Below are positions 44,725-56,111 of a DNA stretch of 64,000 nt, piece by piece. This DNA comes from Blattamonas nauphoetae. Lineage: Eukaryota; Preaxostyla; Oxymonadida. Every line of letters begins with the position of its first letter. The stretch's first letter is position 1. Location of the stretch: positions 62,001 to 126,000 of the forward strand of contig JARBJD010000077.1 in assembly GCA_033064195.1 (NCBI GenBank). The letters are read 5' to 3'. Position numbers and translations under genes: made by a program. Below the pieces are notes generated by a model. That model worked only from the letters and a program-made list of their open reading frames with translations. It was not told the origin of the DNA and searched no databases.

Positions 44725-46868
44725 TCAGGAATGGGAGCAGTTCGAAGTGGGAGGTGGGACTCCGTGTTTTGGGTTGATCAGTTCGATCAGCTCTGCGAGT
44801 GTTGGTCGGTCATCCGGATTTGTGGAGATGCATTGCGAAATCGCGTCCTTCATCGTTTCGTCTTTGATTCCTTCCATTTTCAGCGTCGATCCAACTCCCA
44901 GTTGGCGTTGAGCGTTCACTGCATCAATCTCCCCGAAGGGCACAAGACCAGTCTCCATTTCCCACAAGATCAGGCCAAGACTAAAAACTGCCGCTTTCGA
45001 ATAATCAATCACTTTCTGTTCTCCGTCAGAGTTCGCACCATTCTCTTCGCCAAGTTCAGGCGCACTCCATCGCTTTTGTCCAAGCAATGTTGTTTCTTTG
45101 TGTTGTCCGTTTTCGTGAAGTGTTGTTGGATCCGAGTTGATGTTCAGGAACACGTTGTTGGCGAAGTCAACCATCACAATATGCGACGACAGTGTCGTCA
45201 GAATCGGCGCGTGCTTGTCTGTCTCCCAAATCTTCTGAATCCCACGAAGAAGCTGCCGTCGAACCGATTCCGTCGTCAGTGCCACCTTCCTCCCTTGTTC
45301 TGTGTGCAGGCGAGTGTAGAGTGTGTCCTGCTTCCGGACAGTTGTCATCTCCATCTTTCCAGAGCATGCCAGTGCTTCAACAACTTCGTTAAACTGTGCG
45401 ATTCCAGCAGATGTCGATGGCTCAGCGCGATTGACAGTTCTCGCGTCGTGGAGGTCCCGTTCCTGCGAGTCAATCGTCGACACGGCCGAGTTCTGTGCTT
45501 GACGGACAGTGTCTTCGGAGAATACTTCGATTTTTTCATCTTCGATTGGTTCCTGTGGGTCCATTTCTGATTTCATGGCTGCTTTCTTCTGTTTTCGGCG
45601 ACGGCAGAGAACAAAAAGAATGATTCCGACGATGAGGAGAGATGAAAGAACAACAATCAGCGGGATCAGCCATGGAAGCGTGTTCTTCAATTGGTTTGCT
45701 TGTGCCATCTTCGCACTCAGCTTCATTTCAAAGGAGTCGGTTGCGTGCTGTCCGCCAAACGAGATTCGACCAAGCCATTGAGGAGTGTTCGACAGAGAGG
45801 AGAGGCGAGTCGCTAGGATCACAAGAAACAGTGATGTCTCGTTCCATTCTGATGCAATCTCAGAAAGGGGAATTAAAACACGTTTCGTTGACGAGTTCTC
45901 ATTCTCAAACACTTCCAGAGAAAGTCCACAAGGAATCAGTATCGTCCCAACAATCGAAACTTCATATTTCTTCTTTTTCTTGTTCAGAGTGCTCGAACTC
46001 GAAGTCGTATTCAGTGTCGGTTCAAAGAACAGTTTTCGTTCTTCGCCAACAACTCCCTCCACCACACATTCCGAATCCCCACTCACCCATCCATTCTTCG
46101 ATTCTCCTGTTCCCATTGCCGATGTCTCAAAACTGATCCTGCTCGCTCCAACACATCTGATGTTCTGTCGAGCCGAGGGGAACGATCCAGTCGAGACACC
46201 ATTATTGGTCAGGCTCGACTGTTGGAACGTGATGTCGCTGTTGGTAGCGTGGATCGCTCCCTGTTGAAGATGAGGAAACGTTCGTTCTGTTTTCCTTCGA
46301 TCCTTTGATGGAGATGAAGGTGAGGTTATTCGAGTTGTGATATGTGATTGATTGGACCTTGGCTGAAGATAGATCAGAAAAGGCGAATGCTGGTTTGGAG
46401 AATCGGATGTCGTTTGAAAAGGACAGTTCGTTGATTGTCGCAACCCCTCCTGTCGCTGAGAGGAGAGAGAAGCCGATGGGGGAGGATGAGACGAACCAAC
46501 AGTTGTCAATTTTGAATTCTCCTCCAAGTGACTTCATCAGCGAGTCGGAGTCGAGGGATGGTGGGAGAGAGAAGGAGAGGCGAGAGAGAGCCAGGAATGG
46601 TGCGTGGCCTCCATCGGGACTGTTCACAATCACTCCTTCCTTTCCAACTTCAATCGTGCATTTTGAAGACGACGATTGGACAGTTGTGTGTTTCGTTTCA
46701 GGATCAAACACTCCATCCAAAAAGGTCGATTCCACAACTGTGATCTCACATGGTTTCTCTCCCCCAACATTCTTCCCTGCTCGAACAAGTCCACGGCAGC
46801 TTCGAACGACATCTCCACATCCAGCGAGGTCTCTTCCACTCGGCTGAACATGCACGAACTGACCGCGA
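44725..46868 (-). CDS. Beta-helix receptor, membrane-proximal part, TM helix and pseudokinase
   Basis: This continues the ectodomain at 47387-52100 after a 504-bp insertion. It begins HVQPSGRDLAGCGDVVRSCR (the 'CG...C' repeat signature) with further beta-helix. At 46261-46279 a 19-nt GT...AG segment (GTTTCCTCATCTTCAACAG), if removed, joins SKENRTN to GAIHATNSDITFQQ in frame; otherwise there is a frameshift here. The TM helix is at about 45610-45680 (LPWLIPLIVVLSSLLIVGII), followed by the basic RRRKQKK. The kinase-like domain lacks HRD and DFG (ILTTLSSHIVMVDFANNVFL) but keeps KRWSAPE, AAVFSLGLILWEMETG and NPDDRPTLAEL. Predicted single-pass surface receptor with a dead kinase domain. Confidence 0.75.
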
Positions 46869-46875
46869 TACTCAG

Positions 46876-47379
46876 GCTTCTGATTTGATCCCAGTGATCC
46901 CAGTCGGATCTGATCCCACTAAATACCTACAATACCATTTCGTTTCTTTCATTTCAAAAAAGTCTTCTTATATATGATATTTGAATGGAAAAAAAAGTAA
47001 AAAGGAAAATGGTCACTTCATAGATCATGAAAATGCAAACTTTGGGTGCTGCTGTTTCAGTTTGTTCTACAACAATAATTATAAAACCAAGTCGATAATG
47101 CGTTATTATGTCTTCTTTGATGGTTTTTTCTCACTGACTAAAGTCAATGAAGGGAATACATCGAAAAAAGAAGTGTTGGTGATTGTGATCGTGCGTGTTT
47201 TTGGGAAATAAGAGCTGTCTGAAATATTGAAGAGCATTATGTGAAAACAAGAAGTGAATTGAACATGATTAATGAAGTGATAATGAGAAAATCTCAAAGG
47301 AAAAGAGTTGAAATTTGATCTCAGTCCAAATTTAGGCACTGACATCAATTGATCCCAGTTTTACCTATTTTGATGGGAC
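46876..47379. mobile_element. 504-bp insertion with 7-bp TSD and no clear TIR
   Basis: TACTCAG occurs on both sides (46869-46875, 47380-47386). Removing the insert and one copy rejoins the receptor frame as QYRQASEYRGQFVHVQ. No inverted repeat is obvious at the ends. GATCCCAGT is repeated in direct orientation near both ends. The interior is A/T-rich and non-coding. The class is unknown. Confidence 0.75.
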
Positions 47380-47386
47380 TACTCAG

Positions 47387-50300
47387 ATGCCTGCCGATAC
47401 TGCATGAGAATGAAAACAAGAGGAACTTCCCGCCAACCACTGTCCAAAGGTTCTGCTGAGTCGATTCCCCAGTTCAGTGTGTCTGAGGGAGTGAGGTACG
47501 AGAAGCCATTCCACTTCGAAGTATCTATTTGTCCCAGATTCCTTCCTGTCATCACAATTCGAGTCGTTTCCTCTGTTTGTGTCTGATTGCAGTTCAAGAA
47601 TTTCAAATCATTCACCGAAACTGACGCCGACACGTCGAACACCATCAACCCCTCCACTCCTTCATCCAGCTTGATCCGTTTGAACGTCACTGTGTCGAGA
47701 ATGATTTTGGGAAGGGCGGAGGGTGATGTGGATGGTGAGACGAGTACTAACGGTGCTCCAGACACGAATAAATCACCATCATTGAAGTGATCTTCTTCAC
47801 CTTCAAGCTTGAAGATTGTGTTCTTCAGAGTGAGTGTTCCATCAACTACCTCGAAAAGAACAACCTTCCGTTCTGTGTTCCTGTCGAGAGAGAATGTGCA
47901 ACCATCCACCAGTCCGACTGCGGAAGAACTGGCGAGCAGCATCATCGTCGCCTCGACTTTAATGCTGAACACCACAGCCTTTAATTCTATCGTTGCGTCT
48001 GTGCCAAGCTCCAACATAACAGGATCGTCGATTGGGCAGAGTTGATCAGCGACGACAACGACTGTGCGACGATACGTGTCTGAGGGATCGTAGGAAATGA
48101 TGAGGTGTTGATCAGTGCAGAAAGAACGCTCGAAGACGCAAAACGTACTCTCCACAAACACAGACATCTCCAAAAGATTTCCATCTTCGTCCTTGAGATG
48201 CAGATAAGGTGTGATCTCTGTGAGAGAATGGAGTTTAGCTGCAGTGAGTGGAGTGAAGATCGACAGGTCTGTTCCTTCCAACTTGAATTCAGGCAGCGGG
48301 AGATCGAACGAAAGCAAAGGATGGGCAGCAAAGAACACGTGTGAGTGTTTGGTGAGATCTGTGGATCGTCTGCTGGTTGAGAACATGACGTGTTTGAGAG
48401 ATTCAGCTGTAGAGTCAGGATCGTCAGCAACGATTCCTTCAGCAAAGAAGATATCTGATCCGAGTCCAACTTGGTTCCAATTGTTGAAAGTGACGTTGTG
48501 AAGACCGAGAGCATTTATATCAATCTGTCCATCAAAGAAGATCCCTGCTCCCTGCTCGGCACGACAGTTTTCGAACGAGTGCGTCCGGTACTTTCGCCCA
48601 AAGAAGTTGTGTGCAGGGAAGGGATTGAGAGTCAATCGAGTCTGTTTCGACACGAGAAAGAATAATCCGCCGCCACGCCGGGCTGAGCAAGAGGAACACT
48701 CGGATCGGTGGTAGAGATCAGCATCGCCTGATGCGATGTCGATGAATGCCCCACCTCCGTCCTCGCTGGCAGAGCAGTTGACGAAACGAAGAAGGTTTGT
48801 TGTTATTTCGGGAGAGTCGGAGATGAACAGAGCTCCTCCCGAACGGGCCGAACAATTCACAAATATTGTATTGTTGAAATTGAGAATAGATGAACGAGAG
48901 GACAGAAATGCACCTGTTCCAGTGGTTGTGATGTTCACTGCACTTGACACTACTAACTCGCCATCGTCTCCAGTGAATGAGAATTCACCGCCTGTCATCG
49001 TGATGCACGAATGGCTGTTGAAAGTCATCGCCAGTAAGTGGACCATGCTAATGGTGACCATGCCCTGTGATTGAAGAAAGGGGCGATGGAAGCTTCCTAC
49101 CGCCCCAATCACGATGCAATACGTAAGAAAGAACCAGCTTGTCCCATCCACATCAACCATTGGAGAAGTTGAACCACAATCCACCTGGACATTGAACGAT
49201 TTCAGTCTGACAGATGAATCTTCGGTGATGCGGAAGAGGCTGTGGGAGAGAGTCGCTGGATTCTGCTTCAGTGAGGAGTACGTGCACACACCGATAAACG
49301 TGGAGTCAATGAAGTCGATGCTTTGGTTGATGAGCAGCGATGGTTCTTGAACGAGAGGAGTGTCGAGAGGGGCGGAATGATGAAGGGTGACATCACCTCC
49401 AGGCTTGAGATTGACGAGGATGTCACGGATCTGGATGTCTGACGGGTGGAAGTGATGTGCATCTTTCATGATTGGAGCTTGGTAGCGGGGAAGTGTTGAG
49501 ATAGAAAACGAACTTTCTGAGAATTGGATCGAACTTAATCCCACAATATCATCTTTCGACCATTCGAAGTGTGGTCCTTCTCCAACGTGGATTCCCAGCT
49601 TGAGCACTTCCAGACATTCCTGTTCGTCAAGTCCATCAAAGAAAACGTCTTTCGGTGAAGTGTCGGCACCAGAATTGGAAAAACAAGTGAGGTTCATGGA
49701 GAGTGATGCTGGGGACGACGTGGAGATGTGGAGAGCACCTGTATTTCCATAGTCTGAAACGCAGAGATGAAGAACGACTCCATTCAGTGTGAGAGAAGAA
49801 GCTGACGAGACGTAAATCGCTGCTGGTCCACTTCCTGTCGTTCTGTGGACGTGAGTCAGAAAGGAGTTGTTGAAAAAGACGGTGTTGGTGTCGACAGCGG
49901 AAACTACACACTCAGTTGTGGTGATGTTTGTGAAGAGGCTGTGTATGAACGAGAATTGGGCTGCTGCGGTGATTGCCACGAGGTTGGCTTTGGAAGTGAC
50001 GATGTTTGTGATTTTGCATGTGTCAAACGAGAGTACAGCTGATGTGCCAGACACAATGAAGAGAGAGGCAGTATGGTCCTTCACAGAATCAACAACCACA
50101 TGCACGAGAGAGCAGATGCCATTTGTGGTGAGGATTGTTGACGAAGACGAGCATGGAGCGAGCTGGATGACGCTGATTGTGCATTCGCCGTCCGATTTCA
50201 CTGTCACTGCGAACTTCGTGATTTGTGACGACGGTGGACTGGAATCGGCTTTTGGAGTCCATCCTTTCAACGACAAAGTTCGATCTTCGATGTCGAAACT

Positions 50301-52100
50301 GCCGAAATCTCCAGGTTTGACAAAAACGGTTGTCACAGTCGGATTGGTTGTGAGGATTGTCTGGAGCGAGCCCGATTCCGCGATGACTTGGTTTGGTGTT
50401 GGAATGATGGATGAAAACGAAAGGCCAGACAATGTCATTGCGTGGGCTTCGAGGCTGGTTGAGACACAGCCGAAGAACGCCCACTCGTCGTGGTAATTCG
50501 GATCCCCAAGAGAAATGTCTTGGGCTGCGACGGTGTCGGAAATGAAACGAGAGAATCGAAATTGGTATGTTCCATAAAACAAAGAGATAGCATTGGTTAC
50601 GACGCTCCCGTTGAACGTGATCTGAGTGTTGGCGACGATGATTCCCTGTGAGCGGATGATTTGCTGTTGGTTTGTCTGACCAACGTAGGTGAGATTCGAC
50701 GAAGCCAATGTGAGGATTCCATGAGACTGGTGATAGAGAACGGAACTTGCGCCCCAGTGCATGAGGCAGTCATCGAAAGACGATGAAGTGATGGCTGCCT
50801 TCAGAAATCCATCATAGACGTCGATATTGATAGCTCCGGCATTCTCGTAGCTGGAACAATTGTTGAACGAACAGCGGTCGATGAAGAGTGAAGAAGGGCA
50901 TCGAACACAGATGGCTGGGAGTGTTCTTTGTCTGTACTTGTCATTCGGCTCTGTCCCGTCGATGTTGGAGAAGTTGCTGCGAGTGAAATGGATTGTGTCG
51001 GTGGTCGATCCGAAATTGAAGATCTGACCATTGAAATAATATGGTTCCCCTTTCCGATATGCATAAAAATTGAACCCAGGGACGTCTTGGAAATCTGAGT
51101 CTGTCCATTCGTATCGACCATCTTTCGATTTGTGTCGGCGGAGGTTCGGCCGCAGATAAGGCTCAAGGAGAGACGTCTCGATTGAATGGCGAGTGGTCGG
51201 ATGAAGTGTGCTTGTCGAGCATGATGTGAAGGTTGTGTTCGAGCACAGCAGGTCTCCTCCATCGTTGAAGTCACGGATCACCGTTCCAGACAAAACTGAC
51301 GAACTTTTCGAGATCGAGTTCGACAGAAGTCGCTGTCTCCACAATTTTGATCCTCCATCTGCACGTCGGTTTGGAGCTGCTCCTGTCACGTTTTCCAATC
51401 GGCAGTCCGACAATAACGTCTCAATTCTCACCACATCCGAATTTGACGTCGACTGTTTTGGTTCGTCCACAAGAAGGCCATTCCATGATCCAATTCGAAG
51501 AGAATCCAGTTTGCACGACACAACTGAAACAGAGAGCCCCAAATTTCCACTGTCTGCAACAATTGATGTTGTCGCTCCGACAATCCAATCCGTCCAGCGA
51601 AGAACGCTCCCCACAACACATATCATCGTTTCCTCCGAGTTTTCGGCGTCCTGTCGCCCTAAAACCACAAATGGAGATTGTCCTGATCCAATTCGCATTT
51701 CGCTGTTCGACAGTCTCACTGTGGATGAACGAATCGAAAAGAGCGAAAACGCTCCGGCATCAAATGTAGATGAATATGAGTGATGGAGTGTGTTTGGTCC
51801 GTGTACACATCCATCCAGCCGCAATTTGTCCATTTCAACTGTCGAATTCCAGATCCGCAGCAACGATTCAACTCCATTTGATGAGTGGCTCGTTCTGTCG
51901 AACACAAGAGCAGTGTTCGCAGTCCCTTGCAGTTCCACAACATTGTCCATGATCTCCACATTTCGGCATTCATAATTATTTGATCCGAGTGTCACTTGTA
52001 GGGCGGAGATGCGTGTTGAATGATTCGGTGTTACATGTTTATTCAACACACTGTGGAGCGACATAGCCTGAAATAGAGCCAACAGAGGAATAAGGATCAT
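47387..52100 (-). CDS. Beta-helix receptor, large ectodomain part
   Basis: An uninterrupted reading of about 1,570 residues from ATG at 52100 with a signal peptide (MILIPLLALFQAMSLHSVLN). It is almost entirely right-handed beta-helix repeats rich in Ser, Thr, Asn and Cys, with the conserved block SVLSGTVIRDFNDGGDLLCS near 51280. Glycine-rich turns of the FVNCSASEDGGGAFIDIA type lie near 48750. It ends NWGIDSAEPLDSGWREVPLV just before the insertion. Cell surface; possibly adhesion or recognition, which is inference. The coding sequence continues at 46868-44725. The upstream 52101-52412 gap holds its promoter region, with no gene. Confidence 0.85.
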
Positions 52101-52412
52101 CTGGACGAGGTGAAATCAGTTAATATTGAGTGCGTTGGTTGTCTTCGTTGATCCAACCATCAATCGTCATTTTTTTCACGCAACAAGAACCAGGATTATT
52201 CATCATCTCTCAGTCCGGGTAGAGAATGTGTGTGATGTCTAACCGGTTAATTTCGCCCTCTATATCCCTATATATCCATTTTCTCACTCGAAATGTCGGG
52301 ATCAACGAAAATGAAGTGCTTTCCCACAAAATGAAAAGCCCATGATTCAAAAGAACTGTCTCGTCGACCTCAACTCTCATTCTCACCTAAAAAAAAGCAG
52401 TCGAGCTGCCGC

Positions 52413-55400
52413 TTACCCAAACAGGCTCTTCCAGTCTTCAAATCTATCAACGAATGAAGGATCAACTGTCTTCACGGGAAGTGAAGTTGTCGGCCAGAAC
52501 TTGATCCGAAATGAACTATCGAGCAGACATTCCACAGCTCCCACCACATCCTCCACACCTTCCTCCGAAAGACAGACACGCATCTGAATGGCAGTCCGCT
52601 CGATGGAGGGATGGAAGGATGTGTTGAAGAGGATGGAATGAAGCATCATCTTCCAATGAATGGGGAGGTGGTAATTTCCCCTTCTTGCCCGAAAAGAGAA
52701 AGGAAACTCGACCATCCCATTCAACATCCACATCGCAGCAAACTGAAGATTCTCGAAGAACGACTGACACGGCTCGGATTGACTCGAATCGTCCTCACTT
52801 GTGGGATTGAGGGAGTCTTGCCTGTTTCCACCTGTCAGTGCCCAACTGATGAAACCGATGTCGTTGGAGGAATCAGGACGGATTCCTTGTGGAATGGTGG
52901 TGATGAGATCCAGATTCAATGTTGAGAAGACCTTCAACACTCTGTCGAACAATTCGTCCTGCCAGTTCTTTTCCTCTCCTTGTTCAATCTGGGCCTGCTT
53001 CGCTCGGAGGAAGTGTTGGGACTTGCGGAGAAGACGAGGCAGACGGATCGCGCACTCCAAAGCTGTCTTCACTCGAAGCGCGCTGTTCACTGATTTGAAC
53101 AGTCGTCGTTTGGCGTAATCGACTCCCCAGTTTTGTGCATTTTCGTGATTTTTGCCAAATCGGATGATGACTTCAGCACGAACGAGTTTGTTGTTCACCA
53201 TATCTTCGAACACAGATTGCTCGGTTGGGAAAGAAGGTGATATCTGGACAAAGCGGAAGACATTCGAAGTGTCGAATGGAGTGATTGAGTTCTGATAGTG
53301 AGTCTGCCCCGAAACCCAAATCAAGACTTCGGCGTTTCGGAGGAACGGGTGCGATGGTGTGACAGCAGGAATCAGAGAGAGAGACAGAGGAGAGAAGTCA
53401 ATGTCGAAAAGTTGAGAGAATTTGACGAACGATGAACCGACAAAAGAAAGCAGGCCGACAAGGTCATCTTCTCTCTCAAAGTTGTGATCAGACTGTTCTC
53501 GAATCTGAAGCACGCTCTCCACAATCTCTCCAAATTCCATCACAAGCACCTTGGACAATTCCGCTAAATTTGTCTTTTCTTTCTTTTTCACAAGTTCATG
53601 ACTTCCATTCATCTGACGCAGTATCTGAAGGAAGAGATTTCTCGCCTCATCCACAGCCTGCAGATCATCGATCCGCTTCCCAAATCGAAGGATGGTGGCA
53701 GAGTGTTGAAGAAGAATGGTGACTAGAGTTCCGAAACACATGTTTAGTTCAGTGACGGTTTTGGTGCATGCACGAAAGAGGAAGAATGCTGTCTCGTCAT
53801 CAGCAGTTGATGAGAGGACTGAGAGAAGAATGTTGACTGGATGGGAGTAGTACAAGAGGTGAGTGTCATTCGACGACACAATCACCCAAATCTGCGCTGC
53901 AATCTCCCTCCTTCCCTCCACGTCACTCTTCAACCGACCAACCAGCTCGGCCAGAATCGGTCTGCACAGCTCGGCCGCCTCTTCAAAGAACGGGCCGTAT
54001 TGAGCAGGCCATTTTCCAGCCATCATCCACCGCACACCGTATTCCACACTCCGCACGAACTCGTTTGGGAGTGATGGGCTGAGACGGGCGAAGAAGAGAG
54101 CCACTTTTCGGACGAGGTCGGGTGTGATCACGTGGGGGACCATTTCGGTGAAGTGGGAGAAGGTTCGGAGGAGGTTGACAAGGAAGCATTGCGAGGAGAG
54201 GTCGGCGTGGGGAAGGAGGAGGAACACGAGAGAGACGGCTGACTCTACATCCATCCGCACTGTTTTGGTGAACACAGAGCGAGTCCTCCATTTCTCGAAA
54301 GTTGTCTGGAACCAGCCAGTCAGTTTCAGACAGATTCTGAACAGGTGTGACTCACTCAGGGTGCGTTTGTTCGGTTCTGACACACTGCCGTTTGTGGAGT
54401 CGCGATCGTTGTTGGCTTTGGATGTCGATTCAGTTGGTTGGCAGTTGGATGGGAGACAATCACATTCAGTCGAGAAAAGAGCAGATATCAACAAGCACGC
54501 CACTCGATGGAGGAAGACAGTTGGAGTTGATGGGTTTTCGTGGGGTTTCTCAATGCTGACAGTTCGAGGATACTCCACACTTTCGGGTTCTTGTTCTGTT
54601 TCGTCAGATTCTGTTTCTGGTTCTTGTTCTGTTTTCTCCTCACTCTCTTCGTCCTTGTCTGCCTCAGATGTGTCCTCGTCTCGTTCCTCCTCTGTCTCTC
54701 TTCTTCCCAGCAATGTGCACACTCCTTCTGTGAACGACAGAGTGTCTTCTTTCTGTTTTCGCTCGCCCAACCACTCCATCTCCAAATCCCCTCATCGAAC
54801 CTCTCGCTCCAACAGAAGTCTCTCCAACTCGCTTTCTGAGATCTGAAACATGCGAGCCAGGAGGTGTCGAGCTGGTTTGTGGAATGCTTCGTCCGACACG
54901 ATGCTCAGCAGAGACAGAAACAGCACATCAAAGGCGAGGTCAGTTCTGGCGGAGGAATCCGTGTCATTGTCATCTGTGAGTTCTGTGGGAGTGGAGAGGT
55001 ATCGGGACAGGTCATGGATGGAGAAACGTGAGTTCATCTCGTCGATGGTGGAGATGAGAAGTGGAAGTGGTCGAGTGAGGATGATTTGGGATGGTTTTGA
55101 GTCATCACGAGAAGGTTGGCAATGGTTGACAAGACACTCCATCAAAAACCACTTCACATTGAAGTCCCGCTGTGTTTTCAGCATCAGCCTCAGTCGAATT
55201 GGATTTGAAGTGAATTGACCCAGAAATTCGGAGAACTTGACAAAATGAAGAGTCGATGGAAAAAAACACACATTAGGAGTCAGCTCAGGATGAATATAGC
55301 CGTAAGATTGAGCGATGATGATGCAAGAAAGGACCTTGACCAACATACTCTCACAATTGTCGGAGATTGTGGACTGAACTGTGAGGATGAAGATGTTGAC

Positions 55401-55822
55401 GAAAACAGACCAATCATCAAAAGACAGTCCATGACACACTTCTGGAGATGCTGAAACAATAATCTACAAACGAGGCACACAACACGGTTGGGAATGAAAT
55501 CTGATCTAAACGGTTCGGAGAAGCCATCTTCGAACCATCCAACATTCTCGTCTGTCACAATTGGTTCTGATCCTGAAATGTGAAAATATCGTTCAGACAA
55601 AGATGAAGTGGACATACCTCGGAGATGATCAAGTAGACATTGAATGGAGTCCTTTTTGAAGAGAGCGAAGGTGTTTCTGAGAAGTTCCTGTTCCTTCGTC
55701 TGACAAGATGATAATGTCACTGATAAGGCAAACAAGTGAATTATGAAGAGATAGTGTTTGGTTCCAAAAGCCTTTCTCACGAATAAACATGGCTGAATCC
55801 TGAGTTGATGAGATCTAACCAT
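52413..55822 (-). CDS. Unrecognised large helical protein, multi-exon
   Basis: Introns at 55700-55780 (GTGAGA...TGTCAG, less sure), 55573-55617 (GTATGT...TTTCAG) and 55451-55485 (GTGTTG...TTTCAG) join short 5' exons to a long reading. Near 54790 an in-frame TGA separates LLERE from MEWLGERKQKED; removing the 21-nt GT...AG segment 54780-54800 would restore the frame, otherwise these are two genes. The protein of about 1,100 residues has an acidic Glu-rich stretch (about 54570-54700) and long HEAT-like helices (VRKVALFFARLSPSLPNEF, FLLQILRQMNGS-type). The end is EDWKSLFG. No signal peptide, membrane or catalytic motif. Function unknown. It lies tandem and downstream of the similar gene at 56112-59804. 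Confidence 0.65.
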
Positions 55823-56111
55823 GATTTCTGAACAATTCCAGTCTCTGACTCCTTCTTTCTTGAATTACAGTCATTGTCAAGATTTCTCGTTCCTTCCACG
55901 ATACTTCAACCCTTTCTATCCTCAAAATCCCCAATTACTGAATTAGTCGCTGAGACAATTCGCTACAACCACCACACATTCAAGCACCCGGACAAACTCG
56001 GGAGAATCGAGAAAATAGATGATGTCGATGAATGACAAGATAAGAAACAACGCTTAAACCAATCGCACCAAACCTGTCGGGATTGTTCTCGTCACGATGA
56101 TTGTCAAATTC

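Noticed and set aside
44731-45570. Long plus-strand open frame opposite the receptor pseudokinase
   Set aside because: It is the antisense shadow of a well-supported coding frame and has no protein character.
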